This document shows positions 33,986-38,980 of a stretch of DNA of 38,980 nucleotides, piece after piece. The stretch is taken from NCBI RefSeq assembly GCF_900591205.1, contig NZ_UUPU01000012.1:1-38980 (forward strand). The letters run 5' to 3'. The translations under genes and the position numbers were made by a program. The notes beneath the pieces were generated by a model. The model made no database searches, was not told the origin of the DNA, and worked only from the letters and a program-made list of their open reading frames with translations. The stretch's first letter is position 1, and each line of letters begins with the position of its first letter. The DNA comes from Pseudomonas viridiflava (GTDB lineage Bacteria > Pseudomonadota > Gammaproteobacteria > Pseudomonadales > Pseudomonadaceae).

Positions 33986-35730
33986 CAGAGGGCTTCTCGG
34001 GTCTGATTCCAGCGTTGCAGGAATGTGTCGGCATCCACTTCGCCGGTGATGCGTTGGGCGCGACGTTCTTCACCGTTGGGGCCGATCCAGATGAAGGTCG
34101 GGGGGCCGGGAATTTTGTAGCGTTCCAACAGCTCACGGCTGGCGGCAGTGTCCGCCGTCACATCAACCCTGAGCAGGCGCACGCCGTTAAGAGCCGCCAT
34201 GACCTCAGGCTTACCGAATACGTTTTTTTCCATGATTTTGCAGGAGCGGCACCAGTCGGCGTAGTAGTCGAGCAACACCCATTGGCCCTGGGCCTTGGCT
34301 TCGTCGAGCTGGCCTTGCAGGGCGCCGGGCGTGTTGACGGTGGTGAAGGCGTCGTGGGCCTTCGGTGCGGCAGCGGTTCGGGCGCCGCTGTAGACGTTCA
34401 GCGGTTGCAACACGTCATCACTGCCGCCTGCGGCGCCGATCACCAGCGCGCCACCCCAGAGGCCCAGCAGCAGGGAGCAGGCGCCTACCAGCATGGCGGC
34501 GCGCCCGGTGTCGCGGGCTACCCGCCAGCCGCAGTAGCCGATCAATATTGCCAGCGCGCCCCACGCGCCCACCCATAGCGCATCGCCGAGCAGGGGTTGA
34601 ATCAACGCCAGCGCGGTGCCCAGGAACAGGAAACCGAAGATGCCCTTGAGCAGGTTCATCCAGGTGCCGGACTTGGGCAGCACACTGTTACCCACGGTCA
34701 CCAGCAGCAGCAGCGGCACGCCAATGCCGATGCCCAGAGTGAACAGCGCCAGACCACCGAACAGCACATTACCGGTCTGGGCGATGTACAGCAGCAGGCC
34801 GGCGAGCGGCGCGGTCATGCATGGGCCCACCAACAGCCCGGACAAGGCGCCGAGTATCCCGGCGCCCAGCAGGCTGCCACCGCTCTGCTGGCGGCTGAGG
34901 TTGTCGAGGCGGTCACGCAGGAATGCCGGCAGTTGCAGCTCGAAGAACCCGAACATCGGCAACGACAACACCACAAACAGCGCGGCGAATGAGCCAAGGA
35001 TCCAGGGTTGTTGCAGCCACGCCTGCAAGTTGCCCCCCAGCAAGGCGGCGGCAACGCCCAGCGCTGCGTACACCAGCGCCATGCTCACCACGTAGCTGCC
35101 GGCGAGCGCAAAGCCGCGTCGTGGGCTCGCTCCGCTGCCGACGACCAGGCCGGCAAGAATCGGCAACATTGGCAACGAGCAGGGGAGGAAGGCCAGCAGC
35201 AGGCCCAGGCCGAAGATGGCCAGCAGGCTCCAGAACAGGTTGCTTTCGCCGAGGAATTTCGCCAGTTGCTGGTCGTCAGCAGCACCGGTGGTTGCAATGG
35301 CCGGAGGGGGAGCGAGGGACGGTCCACCGAGGTCTACAGTGATTGACTGCGGCGGGTAGCACAGGCCGGCATCGGCGCAACCCTGCCAGCCCAGCTTGAC
35401 CTGGCCGGTGGTGCCGGCGGGGATCTTCACTTCCAGGCCCTGGCGATACACCTCTTGTTCGCCGAAAAACTCGTCGCTATGCGGCTCGCCTTGCGGCAGC
35501 ACCGGCTTTTCTGCCAGGCCATCGAACTTCATGCGCTGTTTGTACAGGTAATAACCGTCGGCAATCTGCCAATACAGCTGGGTTTCGCCGGAAGCCAGGC
35601 GCTCGGAAGTAAAGACGAAGACTTTCTCTGCCGGGGGAAACTTGGATTGGGTCTCGAAAGGATTGTTACCAGACGCTGCCTGGGCGAATCCCGCGAACAT
35701 TACCAGTAAAAAGGTAAACAGATGCCGCAT
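33985..35730 (-). CDS. dsbD: Thiol:disulfide interchange protein DsbD
   Basis: The 581-residue protein carries electrons from cytoplasmic thioredoxin across the inner membrane. It has a signal peptide (HLFTFLLVMFAGFAQA), a periplasmic N-terminal domain with C-x5-C (QGCADAGLCYP), an eight-helix domain with the two redox cysteines in FLPCSLPMLP and VGPCMTAPL, and a C-terminal thioredoxin domain with YADWCRSCKIME. All six redox cysteines of E. coli DsbD (565 residues) are present. The ATG at 35730 is preferred over one 11 codons upstream because it begins the signal peptide and has AAGG at eight bases. It is the first gene of the dsbD-tlpA-dsbG operon and divergent from the two-component genes. 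Confidence 0.93.
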   Translation of the reverse strand: MRHLFTFLLVMFAGFAQAASGNNPFETQSKFPPAEKVFVFTSERLASGETQLYWQIADGYYLYKQRMKFDGLAEKPVLPQGEPHSDEFFGEQEVYRQGLEVKIPAGTTGQVKLGWQGCADAGLCYPPQSITVDLGGPSLAPPPAIATTGAADDQQLAKFLGESNLFWSLLAIFGLGLLLAFLPCSLPMLPILAGLVVGSGASPRRGFALAGSYVVSMALVYAALGVAAALLGGNLQAWLQQPWILGSFAALFVVLSLPMFGFFELQLPAFLRDRLDNLSRQQSGGSLLGAGILGALSGLLVGPCMTAPLAGLLLYIAQTGNVLFGGLALFTLGIGIGVPLLLLVTVGNSVLPKSGTWMNLLKGIFGFLFLGTALALIQPLLGDALWVGAWGALAILIGYCGWRVARDTGRAAMLVGACSLLLGLWGGALVIGAAGGSDDVLQPLNVYSGARTAAAPKAHDAFTTVNTPGALQGQLDEAKAQGQWVLLDYYADWCRSCKIMEKNVFGKPEVMAALNGVRLLRVDVTADTAASRELLERYKIPGPPTFIWIGPNGEERRAQRITGEVDADTFLQRWNQTREAL

Positions 35731-35775
35731 GGTCAAGCCTTTGTTCGATGCAAGTAGGCACACAATGTGTGGCGT

Positions 35776-35795
35776 TGATTAACCGATGATTAACC
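35776..35795. promoter_or_regulatory. Candidate DsbR operator (11-bp direct repeat)
   Basis: TGATTAACC occurs twice (35776-35784 and 35787-35795) with an exact 11-bp period, the usual spacing for tandem OmpR-family binding. It lies in the divergent dsbD/dsbR gap, 46 bp from the dsbD start. A possible plus-strand promoter (TTAACC at 35779-35784, 17 bases, TATTCT at 35802-35807) would overlap it. Confidence 0.6.
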
Positions 35796-35905
35796 AGGCG
35801 CTATTCTAAAGTGAAGGGCGTGGCTGAGCGCGCCTCTTTTCACGGCATAATCTGCGCTTAATCCGCGCCGCCTTTAATTCCCGCATCTTTCATGAAGGGT
35901 TCACC

Positions 35906-36601
35906 ATGCACGTACTGGTCTGTGAAGACGACGAACTGATCGCCAGCGGCATCGTGGCCGGTCTCGGCGCCCAGGGCTTTACCGTCGAGCGCGTGGCCAC
36001 GGCTGCCGCCGCACGGGCAATGCTCAAGGCGGCCACGTTCGATATCATGGTGCTCGACCTCGGCCTGCCCGATGAAGATGGTCTCAAGTTGTTGCAACAG
36101 CAGCGCAGCCAGGGCCTGGAAATTCCGGTGTTGATCCTGACCGCGCGCGATTCTGTGACCAACCGTGTCGACGGCCTGCAAGCCGGTGCCGACGACTACC
36201 TGCTCAAGCCTTTCGACCTGCGTGAACTCGCCGCCCGCCTGCAAACCCTGCTGCGGCGGGTGGCGGGGCGCAGCGTCAACCTGATCGAACACGGCCGTCT
36301 GGCCTACGACCCGAGTAGCCGCGAGACCTTCCTCGGTGGCGAGCCGGTGGACCTTTCGCGGCGTGAGCAGGCGTTGCTGCAAGCCCTGCTGCATAACAAG
36401 GGCCGCGTATTGTCCAGCGAGCAGCTCAAGGACAGCGTCTACGGCTTCAGCGATGAACTCGAGAGCAACGCCCTCAACGTGCACATCCACCACCTACGGC
36501 GCAAATTGGGTAATGGCATCGTTGAAACCGTACGTGGCCTCGGCTACCGCCTGGGCACGGCGGACGGTGGCGCGGCGGGTGAGGGAGAGAAGGTTTCGTG
36601 A
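35906..36601 (+). CDS. dsbR: OmpR-family response regulator (DsbR-like)
   Basis: The 231-residue regulator has a receiver domain (about 1-115; acidic E7-D8-D9, phosphoacceptor D51, LTARD, LLKPFD) and a winged-helix DNA-binding domain (about 130-222; VDLSRREQALLQALL, ESNALNVHIHHLRRKLG, VRGLGYRL). Gene order and orientation with dsbD-tlpA-dsbG match PA2479 (DsbR) of P. aeruginosa, described as controlling the dsb genes in response to copper. Its stop overlaps the sensor kinase start by four bases (GTGA). A probable binding site is the direct repeat at 35776-35795. Confidence 0.85.
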   Translation: MHVLVCEDDELIASGIVAGLGAQGFTVERVATAAAARAMLKAATFDIMVLDLGLPDEDGLKLLQQQRSQGLEIPVLILTARDSVTNRVDGLQAGADDYLLKPFDLRELAARLQTLLRRVAGRSVNLIEHGRLAYDPSSRETFLGGEPVDLSRREQALLQALLHNKGRVLSSEQLKDSVYGFSDELESNALNVHIHHLRRKLGNGIVETVRGLGYRLGTADGGAAGEGEKVS

Positions 36602-37920
36602 AAAGCCTGCGCCTGCGCCTGACGTTCAAGCTGGGCGCCGCTTTTGTGTTGATCTGGGTGCTGGCGGCGGCCTGGATGCTCAACGACCTGCGCAACCAGA
36701 TGATGTTCTCCCTCGACCAGCGCCTGGTGGCGTCCGCACGCATGGTGGCGGGGCTGACCGAGCAGATGCCGGGCCTGGCCAGCGTGAGCGGCGGCACGCA
36801 ATTGCGCACCGACCAACTGAATGTACCGGGTGGCATGGCCTGCCAGGTCAGCTCGCTGCGCGGGGAAATTCTTGCGCGCAGCCACACCACTCCGGATGAG
36901 GGCCTGGAGTCGCGCAAGAGCGGCTTTCGCGACCAGATCATCGACGGCGTGGGCTGGCGCAGTTTCACCCTGTCTCGTGGCGACCTGCTGATCACCACAG
37001 CCGACCGCCAGGTGGAGCGCGAGGCGCTGAACCTGTCGATCCTGCTGGCGGCGTCGGTGCCGGTGGGCGTGGCCCTGCTGGGCTGTCTCTGGCTGTTGTG
37101 GCTGGGCATCGGCCAAAGCCTGCTGCCACTCAACCGTATGCGTGACGCGCTGATGCGCCGCAGTGCCGACTCCCTCGAACCGCTGCAGATTCACCCGTTG
37201 CCCAGCGAACTCAAGCCGCTGCTCGACACCCAGAACCAATTGCTACAACGCATCGCCAAGACCATCGAGCGCGAACGGCGCCTCACCGGCGACGCCGCCC
37301 ACGAACTGCGCAGCCCGCTGACGGCGATCAAGACCCACCTGCAAGTGGCGCGCATGACCGAGGGCGCGGCACGCGACCAGTCCCTGGCGCATGCCGAGGA
37401 GGGCGCCGACCGCCTGCACCGCACCCTTGAGCAATTGCTGCTGCTGGCGCGGGTGGAGGGCAGCCTGTCGTTCGACGACGGCCTGCAATCGAGCGCCGAG
37501 CAAGTTGCACGGCTGGCGGTCCAGGATGCCAACGCCGGCGATAATCGGCGTATCGACCTGATCCTGGCGGATAACCTCAGTGAAACCCCGGTGGAGATGC
37601 CGGTGGCTCTGGCGGTCGCGGCCCTGCGCAATCTGCTGGATAACGCCCTGCGCCACACCCCGGGCGACACCCGTGTGGAGCTGAGTGTGTTTACCGCCGC
37701 CGATAGCGTGGTGTTCCGCGTACGTGACCACGGCAAGCAGATAGCCGCCGAAGACCTGCAATACCTGACCCAACGCTTCTGGCGCAATGGCAGCAGCGAG
37801 GGCTGCGGCCTGGGCCTGGCGATCGTGCAGGCGATCGTGCAGCGCTGCTCCTGCTCATTGAAGTTCGACAGCCAGGCGGATGGCCTGCGTGTAGACCTGG
37901 GCATGCCACTGCGTCACTGA
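36598..37920 (+). CDS. dsbS: Sensor histidine kinase (DsbS-like, copper-responsive)
   Basis: The 440-residue kinase has a membrane helix (about 12-30), a periplasmic domain (about 31-145), a second helix (about 146-168), a HAMP-like linker, a HisKA domain with GDAAHELRSPL (H235) and an HATPase domain (LRNLLDNALRHT; GCGLGLAIV). The G1 box reads RDHGKQI rather than DxGxG, a relaxed form. A single periplasmic cysteine, C82 (GGMACQVSS), lies where I recall the copper-sensing cysteine of P. aeruginosa DsbS. It starts with GTG overlapping the dsbR stop. It probably controls DsbR phosphorylation and so the divergent dsb operon. Confidence 0.85.
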   Translation: MKSLRLRLTFKLGAAFVLIWVLAAAWMLNDLRNQMMFSLDQRLVASARMVAGLTEQMPGLASVSGGTQLRTDQLNVPGGMACQVSSLRGEILARSHTTPDEGLESRKSGFRDQIIDGVGWRSFTLSRGDLLITTADRQVEREALNLSILLAASVPVGVALLGCLWLLWLGIGQSLLPLNRMRDALMRRSADSLEPLQIHPLPSELKPLLDTQNQLLQRIAKTIERERRLTGDAAHELRSPLTAIKTHLQVARMTEGAARDQSLAHAEEGADRLHRTLEQLLLLARVEGSLSFDDGLQSSAEQVARLAVQDANAGDNRRIDLILADNLSETPVEMPVALAVAALRNLLDNALRHTPGDTRVELSVFTAADSVVFRVRDHGKQIAAEDLQYLTQRFWRNGSSEGCGLGLAIVQAIVQRCSCSLKFDSQADGLRVDLGMPLRH

Positions 37921-37950
37921 TCCTTTTTCACGCGCCAACAAAACAAATAG

Positions 37951-37997
37951 TTACCGCCTTCTCGAAGTTCAACCCTTCAGGATGGCGGTAATTTTTT
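37951..37997 (+). terminator. Rho-independent terminator after dsbS
   Basis: The stem TTACCGCC/GGCGGTAA (37951-37958 with 37984-37991) is followed by six T residues. The 25-base loop can form an inner GAAG/CTTC stem. It ends 77 bp after the dsbS stop. Confidence 0.7.
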
Positions 37998-38047
37998 GCG
38001 CGTGATCGGGCCGAAAGACTCGGCCTGTACTGAAAAGGACAGTTCTT

Positions 38048-38815
38048 ATGTTGGTCATTGATAACAGTTTCCCCGCCCGGGGCTACAACGAACGTAACGG
38101 CGAGCCCGTGCGGCAGGTGGTCCTGCATTACACAGCGGCGCCCTTCGCGTCCTCTTTGCGGACGCTGACGCAGGACGCGGTCAGCGCTCACTATCTGCTG
38201 CCTGACCCCGATGAGCCCGGCTATCGCGCCGCCGGCTATGACGAATTGCGTGTGTTTCGCCTGGTTGGCGAGGACCAGCGGGCATGGCATGCCGGGGCCA
38301 GCCATTGGGGCGGGCGCGATAACCTCAACAGTCGGGCGATCGGTATCGAGATCGTTAACCTGGCGCGCGATGATGGCGGGGTGTTTAGCTTTCCTGCGTA
38401 TGGCCAGGAGCAGGTGGATGTGTTGATTGCGTTGGTGCTCGACATCCTTGGGCGATACCCACAGATCGGGCCGGCCGACATTCTTGGGCACTCGGATGTG
38501 GCGTATTGGCGCAAGAGTGATCCGGGGCCGCGATTGCCCTGGCGCGAATTGTTCGAGGCTGGGGTGGGGGCGTGGGTTGATGAGCCGACGCGGGCGATGT
38601 ATCAGCGGCGGTTTTGTATGGGGTTGCCGCCGGAGGTGGAGGTGGAGCGGGCGTTTCAGCGGTATGGGTATAAGCCGGCGCAGAACCGTCGGGCGTTTGA
38701 GCTGAGGACCAGGGCGTTTCAGATGCACTTTCGGGCGCGGGATTATTCTGGGGGGTTGGATGCTGAGACGTGTGCGGTTTTGTATGCGTTGAATGAGGGG
38801 TATCGGGGGGGGTGA
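38048..38815 (+). CDS. N-acetylmuramoyl-L-alanine amidase, AmpDh3-like
   Basis: The 255-residue Amidase_2 enzyme cleaves the amide bond between muramic acid and L-Ala. Zinc ligands H27 (VVLHYTA), H147 and D157 (GHSDVAYWRKSDPG) and the catalytic pair E100 and K155 are all present. A C-terminal peptidoglycan-binding region (about 190-250) follows. It lacks a signal peptide and closely resembles what I know of P. aeruginosa AmpDh3 (255 residues); that protein sits by type VI secretion genes, none of which is visible here. AAAGGA precedes the ATG. The last ~280 bases use almost only G/T-ended codons, unlike the first half, next to repeat copy 4. Confidence 0.88.
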   Translation: MLVIDNSFPARGYNERNGEPVRQVVLHYTAAPFASSLRTLTQDAVSAHYLLPDPDEPGYRAAGYDELRVFRLVGEDQRAWHAGASHWGGRDNLNSRAIGIEIVNLARDDGGVFSFPAYGQEQVDVLIALVLDILGRYPQIGPADILGHSDVAYWRKSDPGPRLPWRELFEAGVGAWVDEPTRAMYQRRFCMGLPPEVEVERAFQRYGYKPAQNRRAFELRTRAFQMHFRARDYSGGLDAETCAVLYALNEGYRGG

Positions 38816-38829
38816 GGGTTGTGGTTTTG

Positions 38830-38980
38830 TGTACATATCCGTTGTTGGGGGGACGGCTGGTATTGGTTCCGCTCTTACAGCGGGTCACTTTTTGAAGAGC
38901 GCAAAAAGTAACCAAAAACGCTTTGCCCCATCACTCGGCACCTCGCTCTGGCTCGGTGTGCCCTCACGCAGGCTTGAATC
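38830..38980 (-). repeat. Structured intergenic repeat, copy 4 (reverse, truncated by window)
   Basis: This is the reverse complement of the downstream hairpin part of copies 1 and 3: AACGG/CCGT (near 38839-38854), CCGCT/AGCGG, the 12-bp GGTCACTTTTTG stem (38883-38894 with 38902-38913), ACC..GGT and the start of the three-way junction at CTTGAATC. The rest lies beyond the window. Its orientation matches copy 2. Confidence 0.88.

Overview
The window is a high-GC chromosomal segment from a fluorescent Pseudomonas (P. fluorescens group). Three things support this: an intact pyoverdine chromophore synthetase with its sigma factor PvdS, an acyclic terpene utilisation (atu) cluster, and REP/BIME repeats of the GTGGGAGC-GGGCTTGC type. 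No rRNA, tRNA, CRISPR array, transposase or prophage gene was seen.

Layout. 1-230 holds a structured intergenic repeat (copy 1). 345-5897 carries housekeeping and signalling genes: lipid kinase yegS, a NarL/UhpB-type two-component pair, a small helical Hpt-like protein, cheV behind a near-consensus FliA promoter, and a MOSC-domain protein ending at a bidirectional terminator. 5962-6852 holds ppnP and a DEDDh exonuclease. 6927-16709 is the atu locus: atuABCDE and atuF on the minus strand, with the divergent repressor gene atuR. Two inverted 16-bp operators lie between atuA and atuR. An 867-bp block made of two head-to-head repeat copies separates atuE from atuF. 16803-17591 is a lone periplasmic solute-binding protein. 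17718-32273 is the pyoverdine block: pvdS under a Fur-box promoter, and divergent pvdG-pvdL under a PvdS-type promoter, with a 16-codon leader ORF coupled to pvdG. 32388-37920 is a thiol/disulfide block: the dsbD-tlpA-dsbG operon and divergent OmpR-type two-component genes matching the P. aeruginosa DsbRS arrangement. 38048-38815 encodes an AmpDh3-like amidase, followed by repeat copy 4 cut by the window edge.

How the genes work together. Under iron limitation Fur releases pvdS; PvdS then directs RNA polymerase to pvdG/pvdL. PvdL assembles acyl-L-Glu-D-Tyr-L-Dab, the chromophore precursor of pyoverdine, and PvdG edits misloaded carrier proteins. AtuR represses the atu genes, whose products oxidise citronellyl-CoA, carboxylate geranyl-CoA and hydrate the product towards central metabolism; atuG and atuH are not in this window. 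DsbD feeds electrons to the periplasmic thiol proteins TlpA-like and DsbG, probably in response to copper through DsbS/DsbR.

Most unusual feature. Four copies of a roughly 235-bp repeat show a three-way-junction fold followed by several hairpins. The hairpins carry compensatory base changes and strand-specific G-U wobbles. On one fixed side of every copy, the flanking 180-300 bp has extreme strand composition skew that follows the orientation of the repeat and overrides the coding direction of the neighbouring gene. I know of no described mechanism for this.
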